A DNA stretch of 64,000 nucleotides from Spirochaetaceae bacterium (GTDB taxonomy: Bacteria > Spirochaetota > Spirochaetia > B11-G9). This document shows positions 19,262 through 28,914 of the stretch, piece by piece. The notes below the pieces were generated by a model that worked only from the letters and a program-made list of their open reading frames with translations, was not told the DNA's origin and did not search any database. Both the position numbers and the translations under genes were made by a program. How positions within the stretch are numbered: position 1 is the stretch's first letter; each line of letters begins with the position of its first letter. The stretch is taken from NCBI GenBank assembly GCA_015493635.1, contig WGCU01000027.1:1-64000 (forward strand), in the 5' to 3' direction.

Positions 19262-20334
19262 TATTTCAACTCCCTGGTCAGCTTCTCAAAGAAAGGAAGA
19301 GCATACTGATAGAATGCTTTGTATCCCTCACAGAGAACCGTTTTACGGCCGCCGATTCTTTCTTTCTGGCATCCCCCGTAACAGAAATCAAGGTACGGAC
19401 AGGTATGACATTCCACATCAAAATTCATCTTCTCTTCGCCGAAGGTATGGTATTTTTTACTCTCCAGAAGCGAATCCATTGAATCTTTATGGACAGAACC
19501 GAGTTTTAAAGAATCCCGCACAAAGAAATCGCAGGGATACACATCTCCATTATACTCAACAACAAAGTACTGGATGCAGCTTTTATCCATGGAGCACACC
19601 GTTGGGTTACCATGAACAAGCTTATGCAGTATGGAATCGAAAAAGCGGATGGAGACTCTTCGAACATCCTTCCTCTTCCATTGATTAAAGATACCGATAA
19701 GGAAGTCCCCCCACTCTTCTGCAGTTATGGTCCAGGGGAGCGGTTCTTCTCCCTTATACTCAACGCAGGGAATGTACTGATGATAATAAAAAGATTTACT
19801 TTTCAGGTATTTATACACAGCGGCAGGTTTACCCACATTACCACTGTGCACAAGCGTAAGAATATTAAACTCGGTATTATTCCGCCGTAAGGTATCTATA
19901 CCTTTCATTACCCATCGGTGGGACCCCTGCCCTGCAGAATTTCTCCGGTACATATCATGCACGGTTTCAGGACCGTCCAGGCTGATACCGGCAAGAAAGT
20001 TATGTTCCGTAAAAAAGCGGGCCATTTCTCCGGTGATAAGGGTTCCGTTCGTCTGTATACTGTTGGAGAATGAGCTTCCCCGGGGAAGGTACTTCCTTTG
20101 CAGGGCAACAGCCTCTTTAAAGAAATCCAGCCCCATAAGTGTCGGCTCGCCTCCCTGCCATGCAAAAGCATAATGATTAAGCGGGACACTCATATACGCC
20201 TGGACCATCGCTTCCAGCGTTGCGGCCGACATCCGGGTTTTTTCAGGCGAAAGATGATCAATATAAAAACAATAATCACACCGGAGATTACAGTCGGCAG
20301 AGGCTGGTTTTATCAGCAGGGAAAAGTTGTACAT
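19261..20334 (-). CDS. radical SAM/SPASM anaerobic sulfatase-maturase-like protein
   Basis: 'CNLRCDYCFYID', 'FAWQGGEPTLMGLDFF', SPASM-like 'CIQYFVVEYNGDVYPCDFF', 'CHTCPYLDFCYGGCQKER'; start set at MYNFSLLIKP (ORF extends to 20364). Confidence 0.88.
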   Translation of the reverse strand: MYNFSLLIKPASADCNLRCDYCFYIDHLSPEKTRMSAATLEAMVQAYMSVPLNHYAFAWQGGEPTLMGLDFFKEAVALQRKYLPRGSSFSNSIQTNGTLITGEMARFFTEHNFLAGISLDGPETVHDMYRRNSAGQGSHRWVMKGIDTLRRNNTEFNILTLVHSGNVGKPAAVYKYLKSKSFYYHQYIPCVEYKGEEPLPWTITAEEWGDFLIGIFNQWKRKDVRRVSIRFFDSILHKLVHGNPTVCSMDKSCIQYFVVEYNGDVYPCDFFVRDSLKLGSVHKDSMDSLLESKKYHTFGEEKMNFDVECHTCPYLDFCYGGCQKERIGGRKTVLCEGYKAFYQYALPFFEKLTRELK

Positions 20335-20358
20335 AGGTACAAGTATAGCTGAAACCTG

Positions 20359-21245
20359 CTCCAAGTGGAAGGATGGGTACTGCTTTAGTTCAAGACTGAG
20401 AGATATCTTGGAAACAAAGATTTAATTCCCATGTCAGTGGCGGATATGGATTTCAAATCTCCTTCAGTTGTAATGAAGCAGTTGGAAAAAAGGGTTTCTC
20501 ATAGTATTTTCGGTTATGAGTACAAGCCCGGAAGCTTAACCGATGCACTTGTTCTCTGGCATCAGAACAGATATGGCTGGAAGATCAACCGGAAATATAT
20601 AAAGACAAGCCCGTCAGTTTTGAGCGCTATCTCAATTCTGATCAGTCAGCATTCGAATGAAGGAGACGGGATCATTATCCAACCTCCTGTCTTTTTTGAA
20701 TTCCGGATAGTTATAAAACGTACTTAGAGAAAAATCATCAAGAACCCTCTTAAACTTATAGAGGGGCGGTATCACATTGATTTTGAGGATCTGGAAAGAA
20801 AAGCATCTGATCAAAACAACAAGGTGTTGATACTGTGTTCCCCCCATAATCCAGTAGGCCGGGTTTGGACAAAAGCCGAATTGAAGCAGATAGCAGAGAT
20901 ATGCAGCCGTCATGATGTTTTTGTCATTGCAGACGAGATTCACGCCGATTTTGCCCTTCCTCCTCACAAATTCATTCCTTATCTGAGTATTTCAGAGGAT
21001 GCTTTACAGGATGGAGCTGCCTGTATCTCTCCGGCTAAAACATTTAATATTTCCGGGATCTTGGATTGGATATAAAAACATTGAAAAATTTTATAACAAA
21101 AGAAGATGGAATTGCCTTTGCGACTGGTTACTGGTTTGGACGGGAAGGAGCGGGATTTGCGCGCATGACAATAGGCTGTCCGAGAGAGACTGTTCAAAAG
21201 CCTCTCAGCAATCTGACCGCAGCGGTATTTGATATAAAGCGGTAA
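20359..21245 (+). pseudogene. MalY/PatB-family PLP aminotransferase remnant
   Basis: Fragments in different frames: 'SKWKDG..', 'LIPMSVADMDFKSPSVVMKQLEKRVSHSIFGYEYKP', 'VLILCSPHNPVGRVWTKAELKQIAEICSRHDVFVIADEIHADF', 'PAKTFNISGI', then 'GIAFATGYWFGREGAGFARMTIGCPRETV'; stop codons and a missing internal segment. Confidence 0.88.
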
Positions 21246-21440
21246 ACAACACGCAGGAAACTATTTTAGAATTGACCAAACAGAAGGGGGAGCGGAAAAC
21301 CCGGCTCCCGCGCCGGTGGAGGGTTACCGGAACCGGATTGAGCGGGAGCATACCCGGCGGATGTCTGGCCCGCCTTTACTACTTACCGCCGGGCGGGGTT
21401 GAAGCGGGGGGAAGGCTTTCCCCCCTGTACCATCTCCTTT

Positions 21441-23123
21441 CTAATCACGGGTCAGCTTACGGTACTTTATCCGGTGAGGCTGAACAGCTGCATCGCCCAG
21501 ACGGCGCCTGCGGTCATCCTCGTACTCACTCCAGCTGCCTTCAAACCAGAAGGCTTCACTCTCCCCTTCAAAGGAGAGAATGTGGGTTGCGACGCGGTCG
21601 AGAAACCAGCGGTCATGGGATATTACAACAGCGCAGCCGGCAAAACTCTCCAGCCCCTCCTCCAGAGCCCGGATTGTATTAACGTCAAGATCGTTGGTCG
21701 GCTCATCAAGGAGAAGTACGTTCGCCTCCTCTTTCAGCATCATGGCAAGGTTCACCCGGTTACGCTCGCCTCCGGAGAGAACACCCACCTTCTTCTGCTG
21801 AGCGGTGCCGTTAAAGTTGAACTGGGAAACAAAGGCCCTGCTGTTCATCTCTTTCCTGCCGAGTTTTATGATGTCGTGTCCCCCGGAGATCATCTCCCAG
21901 ACGGTTTTGTCAGGATCCAGTTTTCCCCGTATCTGGTCCACGTAGGTAAGTTTGACCGTTTCGCCTACGGTAATCTTTCCGCTGTCGGGCTGTTCCTCTC
22001 CGGTAATCATTTTGAACAGTGTTGTTTTCCCTGCACCGTTGGGACCGGTAATACCGACTATCGCTCCCGGGGGAATATCAAACTCAAGATTTTCGTAGAG
22101 AACCTTGTCATCGAAACTCTTTTTTACCTTTTCTGCCCGTATGACAATATCGCCAAGCCGGGGACCCGAGGGGATGTACAGCTGAAGGTTCTTTGCTGTC
22201 TCCGCGGTATCACTGCTTAAAAGGCTTTCGTAGGATTTTACCCTGGCCCGGCTTTTCGCGTGCCGTCCTTTGGGGCTCATGTGGATCCACTCAAGCTCCC
22301 GCTGCAGGGTTTTCTGCCGTGCACTTTCCTGCTTCTCTTCGTTGGCAAGACGTTTTTGTTTCTGCTCAAGCCAGGAGGAGTAGTTGCCTTTCCAGGGGAT
22401 TCCCTCTCCTCTGTCCAGCTCCAGTATCCATCCTGCCACGTTGTCAAGAAAATATCTGTCATGAGTAACGGCTATAACCGTGCCCTCGTACTGATTAAGG
22501 TGATGCTCAAGCCAGGCAACAGATTCCGCGTCCAGATGGTTTGTCGGTTCATCCAGCAGAAGAATGTCCGGTTTCTGCAGCAGCAGACGGGAAAGAGCAA
22601 CCCGGCGCACCTCCCCGCCGGACAGGTATTTAATTTTCATATCCTCCGGCGGACAGCGCAGGGCATCCATGGCAAGTTCCAGGCGGGAATCAAGTTCCCA
22701 GCCGTCAAGGGCTTCCAGCCTGTCCTGGACAACCCCCTGCCTTTCCAGCAGCGCGTTCATCTCATCATCACTCATAGGTTCGGCGAACTTTTCGTTTATC
22801 TCATCGTACTCTTTCATGAGGGATACGATCTCTGCTACTCCCTCTTCCACGATCTGCCGTACCGTCTTTTCCGGATCAAGCTGCGGCTCCTGTTCGAGAT
22901 ATCCGATTGTGTAGCCTTCTGAAAGAACCGTCTCGCCTATGAAATCCTTGTCGGCACCGGCCAGGATCTTGAGCAGGGTACTCTTTCCGGCACCGTTCAG
23001 ACCCAGGACGCCTATCTTGGCTCCGTAAAAATAGGAGAGGTATATCTCTTTTAAAATTACTTTACTACCGTGTTTTTTGCTTACTCCTACCATGGAGTAG
23101 ATAATCTTGTTGTCTTCCGCCAT
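21441..23123 (-). CDS. ettA: ABC-F family ATPase, EttA-like
   Basis: Two ABC domains; 'GLNGAGKSTLLKILAG', 'YLSGGEVRRVALSRLLLQKPDILLLDEPTNHLDAESVAWLE', 'GPNGAGKTTLFKMITGEEQPDSG'; start at MAEDNKIIYSM. Confidence 0.93.
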   Translation of the reverse strand: MAEDNKIIYSMVGVSKKHGSKVILKEIYLSYFYGAKIGVLGLNGAGKSTLLKILAGADKDFIGETVLSEGYTIGYLEQEPQLDPEKTVRQIVEEGVAEIVSLMKEYDEINEKFAEPMSDDEMNALLERQGVVQDRLEALDGWELDSRLELAMDALRCPPEDMKIKYLSGGEVRRVALSRLLLQKPDILLLDEPTNHLDAESVAWLEHHLNQYEGTVIAVTHDRYFLDNVAGWILELDRGEGIPWKGNYSSWLEQKQKRLANEEKQESARQKTLQRELEWIHMSPKGRHAKSRARVKSYESLLSSDTAETAKNLQLYIPSGPRLGDIVIRAEKVKKSFDDKVLYENLEFDIPPGAIVGITGPNGAGKTTLFKMITGEEQPDSGKITVGETVKLTYVDQIRGKLDPDKTVWEMISGGHDIIKLGRKEMNSRAFVSQFNFNGTAQQKKVGVLSGGERNRVNLAMMLKEEANVLLLDEPTNDLDVNTIRALEEGLESFAGCAVVISHDRWFLDRVATHILSFEGESEAFWFEGSWSEYEDDRRRRLGDAAVQPHRIKYRKLTRD

Positions 23124-23953
23124 TAATACCGCCTTGCCAGTTTTTCGTATCGGGCTCCCTCTTCGTATCTGCCCCGTTTTCTGCATCCCGCAGCGTAAAT
23201 TCTGCTTTTCCGTGCAAGCTCCTGCCGTGCCTGTTTCAAGTGGGGGCCGGTGAAGTATTTTGCTTCCACCAGATCATAAAGTGCCCGTATTCTGAATATC
23301 TCGATCTGCCCGTATTTCTCGGAAAGCTGCTCTCCATGCCCCGCCCGTTTGGTTATAAGCGGCTCATCAATGTAGCCGGCTTCATTCTGGTCGGTAACTT
23401 TAAGCCAGAGCTCATAGTCTTCCGCAATTTCAAGATCCTCTCTGAATCCGCCTGTTTCCAGAAAAAGCTTTTTTTCAATAAGAACGGTGGAAGGGCCAAT
23501 AATACATTTTACAAGAGCGTCTGAAAAAATCATTCCGGACCGTTGATAATTTTGCCCCTTCTGGCTGATCTCTTTTCCATTGCGGATCCACCGTTCCCGG
23601 GTATGGACAAGCCGTATCCCCGGATTACTTTTGAGAAACTCTACCTGTTTTTCAAGCTTATTTTTCATCCACAGATCATCTGAATCAAGAAAGGCAAGAT
23701 AGGTGCCCTTTGCCTCTTTTACCCCGGCATTCCGTACAAATCCGGGCATACCGTTATGTTCAATCTTTTTATATATAAACCGGGGATCTTTTTTATAGTA
23801 GAGCTGAATAGTTGAGGTCATATCCATCGAACCGTCGTCCACAACGATAACTTCAAAATCTGTAAAACTCTGTCCCATAACCGTTGAGACAGCTTCTTTC
23901 AAAAGCTCAAAGCGGTTATAGACGGGTATAATAACTGAAATAAAAGGATCCAT
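23123..23953 (-). CDS. glycosyltransferase family 2 protein
   Basis: 'SVIIPVYNRFELLKEAVSTVMGQSFTDFEVIVVDDGSMD', 'LAFLDSDDLW'; stop overlaps ettA start. Confidence 0.92.
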   Translation of the reverse strand: MDPFISVIIPVYNRFELLKEAVSTVMGQSFTDFEVIVVDDGSMDMTSTIQLYYKKDPRFIYKKIEHNGMPGFVRNAGVKEAKGTYLAFLDSDDLWMKNKLEKQVEFLKSNPGIRLVHTRERWIRNGKEISQKGQNYQRSGMIFSDALVKCIIGPSTVLIEKKLFLETGGFREDLEIAEDYELWLKVTDQNEAGYIDEPLITKRAGHGEQLSEKYGQIEIFRIRALYDLVEAKYFTGPHLKQARQELARKSRIYAAGCRKRGRYEEGARYEKLARRY

Positions 23954-24019
23954 ACGCGCAGTATATCACACATTTCAGCAGGAAGTAATATACTGCATAC
24001 GCATGATGCCCCCCTCAAT

Positions 24020-24799
24020 TTACAAAAATACTTTTACAACCATCCACACTGCTGCTATAACAAGTATCCATACAAATATCTTCTTTAGATGTTCAACCTT
24101 TACTCTGGAAGAAAAATGTGCGCCGATCAATGCCCCTGCCGCGATAAATCCCGCCAGTATCAGCGTAAACTTCCAGTCAATACTCGTATTGAGCCCATGC
24201 CCGAGAAACCCCAGAGCCGAGGAGAAAAGGACCATAAGGGAGTTTGTGGCAAAAGCGATTCGGAGGGGAAGTCCGCCGAGAATAATCAGAAGCGGGACAA
24301 TGAGTCCTCCGCCGGAGATGCCAACCATACCGGCAAGAAATCCAATAAAAAATATTACGGGCAGTACAATAAAAATAGGGAACGAATATTCTTCACCGCA
24401 GCACTTCCGTTTCCAGATGTACCCCTTCTGCAGAGCTAAATCTTTTTTTTCTTTTTTTGACATAAAATATGCTGAAACAAGAAGAAGCAGAGCAAAAACA
24501 ATTTTCAAATAGGCTGGATTCACACTGATGGAGAGATACCCTCCAATAAAAGACCCTGTGGCAGAGGCTGCAATAACGGCAAATCCCAGCTTCCAGTCAA
24601 CGAGAGCTTTCCGGTGATAGACAAGCATCATAATAGTCCCTGAAACCATAAGGATAAACAATGATGTTGTTGCCGCCTGATTAAAAGCTATTCCAACGGT
24701 GAGAAATATGGGGACATAAAACTCCCCGCCTCCCTTGCCGAACATTGAAAGAATGACAGCAATAAAAAACAGTATCCCGCCAAGAACATATGTGTTCAT
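24020..24799 (-). CDS. TauE/SafE family sulfite exporter-like membrane protein
   Basis: Multi-TM; 'GKGGGEFYVPIFLTVGIAFNQAATTSLF', 'GFLAGMVGISGGGLIVPLLIILGGLPLRIAFATNSLMVLFSSALG'. Confidence 0.9.
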   Translation of the reverse strand: MNTYVLGGILFFIAVILSMFGKGGGEFYVPIFLTVGIAFNQAATTSLFILMVSGTIMMLVYHRKALVDWKLGFAVIAASATGSFIGGYLSISVNPAYLKIVFALLLLVSAYFMSKKEKKDLALQKGYIWKRKCCGEEYSFPIFIVLPVIFFIGFLAGMVGISGGGLIVPLLIILGGLPLRIAFATNSLMVLFSSALGFLGHGLNTSIDWKFTLILAGFIAAGALIGAHFSSRVKVEHLKKIFVWILVIAAVWMVVKVFL

Positions 24800-25332
24800 T
24801 TAACAGCGCTCCGTATCTGATCAATAAGAGAACGGTCTATGTCTTTATAGTATAAAACGGGAGCTCTAAAGAGAGGAACTTTTCCATACGCGTTCATGGG
24901 AATAAGAAGCTCAAAATCATCCCGGTAATCTTTCCAGTCAATAAGGACAGGAGCCTCAAAACCATCTGTGATACATTCATCAAGGGAGCCCAAATATTCA
25001 ACAGAACCAAACAGCGGAATAAAATCAGAAATAAGATCTGCATCAAGGTATGTTTTTATGGTAATACCTTTTAACTGTTCTTCAGAAATTCCGCTTTTTA
25101 CTTTGTACACAAGAGTGTACCCTTCCCGGAATATTTCACGTTCCGTTCCGGCAGAAAGCTCCTGCGCTTTAGCATATCTTCCGATAAGAACTCCATCAAC
25201 AGTTCCGCTCCTCAAAGCACCGAGAACCTGCGCGGCACTCCCCATTTCAATCATTTTCACTTCTTTAACCGATTTACTGATATTGTCAGCAAAGGGTGTC
25301 ATGGTAGGACAAAAAGCAATTTTTTTACTCAT
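24796..25332 (-). CDS. substrate-binding-protein-like protein without apparent signal peptide
   Basis: 178 aa; 'VLGALRSGTVDGVLIGRYAKAQEL' PBP-like fold suggestion; 4-bp overlap with the TauE/SafE gene. Confidence 0.55.
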   Translation of the reverse strand: MSKKIAFCPTMTPFADNISKSVKEVKMIEMGSAAQVLGALRSGTVDGVLIGRYAKAQELSAGTEREIFREGYTLVYKVKSGISEEQLKGITIKTYLDADLISDFIPLFGSVEYLGSLDECITDGFEAPVLIDWKDYRDDFELLIPMNAYGKVPLFRAPVLYYKDIDRSLIDQIRSAVK

Positions 25333-25440
25333 AGTTTCCTCTTTTGTCGTAAAGAATCATTTTTGATGAATATACGCATGTTTACATATATAATCAATAT
25401 GTCATGGCGTCTTTTTTCAATGCATGATACACTCGTGTTC

Positions 25441-26220
25441 ATGAATACAGTATTAAAAACACTCTTGAGCCGAAGATCACTACGGCTCTTTTCAGATAAG
25501 GATATATCCCCTGAAGACAGGGAAATACTCTTGAAAGCGGCATTGGCCGCCCCTACTGCCGGGAATCTGATGAGTTATACCATTATCAACGTAACCGGCC
25601 AGCAGATAAAAAACCGTCTGGTCAAAACATGCGACAACCAGCCCATGATTGCAAAAGCTCCGATGGTTCTTGTTTTCCTGGCGGATATGCAGCGTTTGTA
25701 TGATTACTTTGATTATTCTGACGTTCCCGGGCTCTGTAAAAAAATGGACACAGCCTATGCTGTTCCAAAAGGAGGAGACCTTCTTCTTGCAGCAAATGAC
25801 GCAATTATCGCCGCTCAGAATGTGGTCATTGCCGCAGAGTCCCTGGGTCTCGGTTCCTGCTACATAGGTGACATTATAGAAAACATTGAGGAGCACAGAA
25901 AGATCTTTTCACTTCCTCCCTGGACATTCCCCGTTTCCATGCTGATCCTGGGATACCCGAAACACAAAAAACCGGAAAAAGCGGTATCCAGATTTCCCAA
26001 AGATTTTATTGTCCATGAAAACTCCTATCACCGTTTCTCACACAGCGATTTTCAGCGGATGTTCAGGGAAACTGAAGAACAGTTCAGGGACAGACCCTAT
26101 AGAGAACCTGCAGAAAATCTTGGCCAGCATATCTATCTCCGCAAGTTTTCCTCTGATTTCATGAAAGAAATGAGAAGATCCTTCAGAAAAGGTCTTGAGA
26201 CCTGGAACAACGGCCGTTAA
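25441..26220 (+). CDS. nitroreductase family protein
   Basis: 'LLSRRSLRLFSDKDISPEDREILLKAALAAPTAGNLMSY', 'AAESLGLGSCYIGDI', 'LILGYPKHK'; start chosen at MNTVLKTLL. Confidence 0.92.
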   Translation: MNTVLKTLLSRRSLRLFSDKDISPEDREILLKAALAAPTAGNLMSYTIINVTGQQIKNRLVKTCDNQPMIAKAPMVLVFLADMQRLYDYFDYSDVPGLCKKMDTAYAVPKGGDLLLAANDAIIAAQNVVIAAESLGLGSCYIGDIIENIEEHRKIFSLPPWTFPVSMLILGYPKHKKPEKAVSRFPKDFIVHENSYHRFSHSDFQRMFRETEEQFRDRPYREPAENLGQHIYLRKFSSDFMKEMRRSFRKGLETWNNGR

Positions 26221-26238
26221 GGTGATTCCAGAGGTACT

Positions 26239-27597
26239 ATGAAACAAAATTCAAAAAGGGCAATCCTTACAGAGGGAAATATCCGTAAACAGATAATCAA
26301 TCTCTCCATCCCCATGATGTTTGGTATGCTGGGTATTTCCATCTTCAACATTGTTGACACAATCTATGTAGGGAGGCTGGGAACCGGCCCTCTGGCAGCT
26401 CTCTCCTTTACCTATCCCGTTGTTCTCGTTCTGAACAGCATTGCGCTGGGAATGGGAGTCGGGGCTTCTTCGGTTATATCCCGGGCGCTTGGCCGGGGAG
26501 ATCACCATAGAGTAATCCGCTACACCACAGATAGCTTGAGCCTTTCATTTATGTTTATAGTTTTTTTTGTTATTCTGGGAGAAATAACCATAGATCCTCT
26601 TTTCAGACTTCTTGGCGCCCGGGGAGACATCCTCCTGATGATAAAACAGTACATGCAGATATGGTACGCCGGCCTGCTTTTTGTCGTTTTTCCCATGGTC
26701 GGGAACAGCGCTATCCGCGCACTCGGCGATACTAAAACACCGGGAACAATAATGATGATTGCAGCTGTCGTTAACATGATTGTTGATCCGCTTCTTATTT
26801 TCGGGATCGGTCCTTTTCCCCGCTGGGGTATACAGGGAGCTGCCGTGGCAACGGTATTTTCCAGAAGCATAACCTTTCTTGTTGCTCTGTATGTTCTCGG
26901 CATACGGGAAAAAATACTTACCTTTAAACGACCCCGCTTCAGGGAGGTTACTGCATCATGGAAAAATATCCTCTTTGTAGGCGGCCCTGCAGCAGTAACA
27001 CGATTAATTATACCGGTTGCTGCAGGTGTTATAACGGCGCTTCTTGCTTCCATAGGGACTCAGGCTGTAGCAGGTTTCGGAATTGCAGTAAAGTTTGAGC
27101 GTTTTGCACTTCTCTTTACCATGGCTATGTCCGCTGTCATGGCGCCTTTTACCGGGCAGAACTTCGGGGCAAAAAAATACGAAAGGATTTATCATGGGAT
27201 CAGATTTTCGTCATTGCTGTCCATGGGTATCGGCGTTATCCTCCTTGTCATTTTGTTTCTTTTTGCAAAGCCCATAGCCTCCCTCTTCACAAAAGATCCG
27301 GCTGTTATTGCGGTTGCGGTACTGTACTTTCGTATTGTACCTTTTGTATACGGGCTCCAGGGAATCTTTAACATTTCATCCATGATCCTTAACGCCCTTA
27401 ACAAACCCCTCCACGCTGCATCCCTCACCATTTTCCAGATGTTTATCCTGTACATTCCCCTTGCGTATGCGGGGAAAGCACTTTTGGGAATAACGGGAAT
27501 CTTTCTATCTCTTGTTATTTCTTATACGGTATCCGGAACCCTTTCATGGTTCCTCGTACACAGGGTAGTACGAAAATCCTCACAGGATATCGTTTGA
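26239..27597 (+). CDS. MATE family efflux transporter
   Basis: 12-TM-like; 'LSIPMMFGMLGISIFNIVDTIYVGRLGTGPLAALSFTYP', 'GMGVGASSVISRALGRGD'. Confidence 0.94.
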   Translation: MKQNSKRAILTEGNIRKQIINLSIPMMFGMLGISIFNIVDTIYVGRLGTGPLAALSFTYPVVLVLNSIALGMGVGASSVISRALGRGDHHRVIRYTTDSLSLSFMFIVFFVILGEITIDPLFRLLGARGDILLMIKQYMQIWYAGLLFVVFPMVGNSAIRALGDTKTPGTIMMIAAVVNMIVDPLLIFGIGPFPRWGIQGAAVATVFSRSITFLVALYVLGIREKILTFKRPRFREVTASWKNILFVGGPAAVTRLIIPVAAGVITALLASIGTQAVAGFGIAVKFERFALLFTMAMSAVMAPFTGQNFGAKKYERIYHGIRFSSLLSMGIGVILLVILFLFAKPIASLFTKDPAVIAVAVLYFRIVPFVYGLQGIFNISSMILNALNKPLHAASLTIFQMFILYIPLAYAGKALLGITGIFLSLVISYTVSGTLSWFLVHRVVRKSSQDIV

Positions 27598-27630
27598 CAC
27601 ACCCGGACCATGACCGTACAATAAAGCACT

Positions 27631-28908
27631 ATGAAACGGACAATAACTGCAGATCATGTACTGCCGTCACGGGTAACCATTCCCGCGTCAAAATCCCATA
27701 CAGTCAGAGCACTTTTAATTGCGGCAATGGCAGACGGGTCAAGCACCATTGGAAATCCTCTTGAATCAGAAGATACCATTTCCTGTATAAGAACGGTAGA
27801 ATTGTTTGGAGCACAGGTTACAAGAGAAGAAAACTGCTGGATCGTCAGGGGTACTGGAGGAAAACTCTTCAGCAAAAATCCGCATGAAGGGATCACCATA
27901 GATGCCGGAAACTCAGGAACAACCCTGTACCTGGCCGCGGGGCTGGCTGCTCTTTCATCAATACCGGTAACCTTTACCGGAGATGATCAGATAAAATCCA
28001 GACCTGCTGAAAACTTGTTAACAAGTCTCCGGGATCTTGGTGCCGTTGTATCCTGCAAAGAGAAAGAAGGATACCCCCCTTTTTCTATCCAGGGACCGCT
28101 GAAGGGAGGGAAAACAACCATTGAATGCCCAACCAGTCAGTATCTTTCAAGTCTCCTGCTCTGTACACCCCTGGCAAACGGTAATACCGAAATTGAAGTC
28201 CCCCTTCTCAGGGAGCAGCCCTATGTCGAAATGACCCTCCGGTGGCTTGATGAACAGTTTGTCATATATGAAAATAACAATTTCAGCCGGTTCTTCATTC
28301 CCGGAGGTCAAAAGTTTCAGCCCTTTGACAAACAGGTTCCGGGAGATTTTTCATCCGCTGCATTCTTTTTGTGTGCCGCCGCCCTCACAGGACAGACAAT
28401 AACGCTTGACGGTCTTGATATGACAGACTCCCAGGGGGATAAGGCAGTTGTATCTATGCTTAAAGAGATGGGATGTGAAATTGAAACAGAGAAAACGTTT
28501 GTGCGTATTCACGGCCGTCCGTTATCCGGCGGTACGTTTGACCTTAATAATACCCCCGATGCCCTCCCCGCTCTGGCAGTAACCGCATGTTTCGCGGAAG
28601 GGGAAACACGGTTGATAAACGTTCCCCAGGCTCGGCTTAAAGAAACAGACCGTATTACTGTTATGAAAACAGAACTTTCAAAAATGGGTGCTGATATAGA
28701 AGAACTTTATGACGGGCTGGTTATCCGCGGCAGAAGGGATAACAGCGGTGCGGTTTTGAAAGGAGCTTCCGTTTCCGGACACGGTGACCACCGGGTAATT
28801 ATGGCCCTGGCTGTTGCTGCTCTCGGAGCTGAGGGAGAAACAGTTATTGATGATGACAGTGCTGTCAGCATTACCTTTCCGAACTTTTTTGAACTCCTGG
28901 GGTATTGA
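27631..28908 (+). CDS. aroA: 3-phosphoshikimate 1-carboxyvinyltransferase
   Basis: 'PASKSHTVRALLIAAMADG', 'DAGNSGTTLYLAAGLA', 'RLKETDRI', 'GHGDHRVIMALAVAALGAEG'. Confidence 0.94.
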   Translation: MKRTITADHVLPSRVTIPASKSHTVRALLIAAMADGSSTIGNPLESEDTISCIRTVELFGAQVTREENCWIVRGTGGKLFSKNPHEGITIDAGNSGTTLYLAAGLAALSSIPVTFTGDDQIKSRPAENLLTSLRDLGAVVSCKEKEGYPPFSIQGPLKGGKTTIECPTSQYLSSLLLCTPLANGNTEIEVPLLREQPYVEMTLRWLDEQFVIYENNNFSRFFIPGGQKFQPFDKQVPGDFSSAAFFLCAAALTGQTITLDGLDMTDSQGDKAVVSMLKEMGCEIETEKTFVRIHGRPLSGGTFDLNNTPDALPALAVTACFAEGETRLINVPQARLKETDRITVMKTELSKMGADIEELYDGLVIRGRRDNSGAVLKGASVSGHGDHRVIMALAVAALGAEGETVIDDDSAVSITFPNFFELLGY

Positions 28909-28914
28909 TGCCTT

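Noticed and set aside
21290-21430. GC-rich segment with several short inverted repeats between the aminotransferase remnant and ettA
   Set aside because: Probably degraded intergenic sequence plus a terminator-like GGGGGGAA-GGCT-TTCCCCCC hairpin; no consistent larger structure or coding content found.
21399-22220. 273-aa plus-strand ORF antisense to ettA
   Set aside because: Opposite a strong ABC-F gene in a GC-rich stretch; sequence does not look like a real protein.
22260-22922. 220-aa plus-strand ORF antisense to ettA
   Set aside because: Shadow ORF; complement encodes clear Walker/ABC signature motifs.
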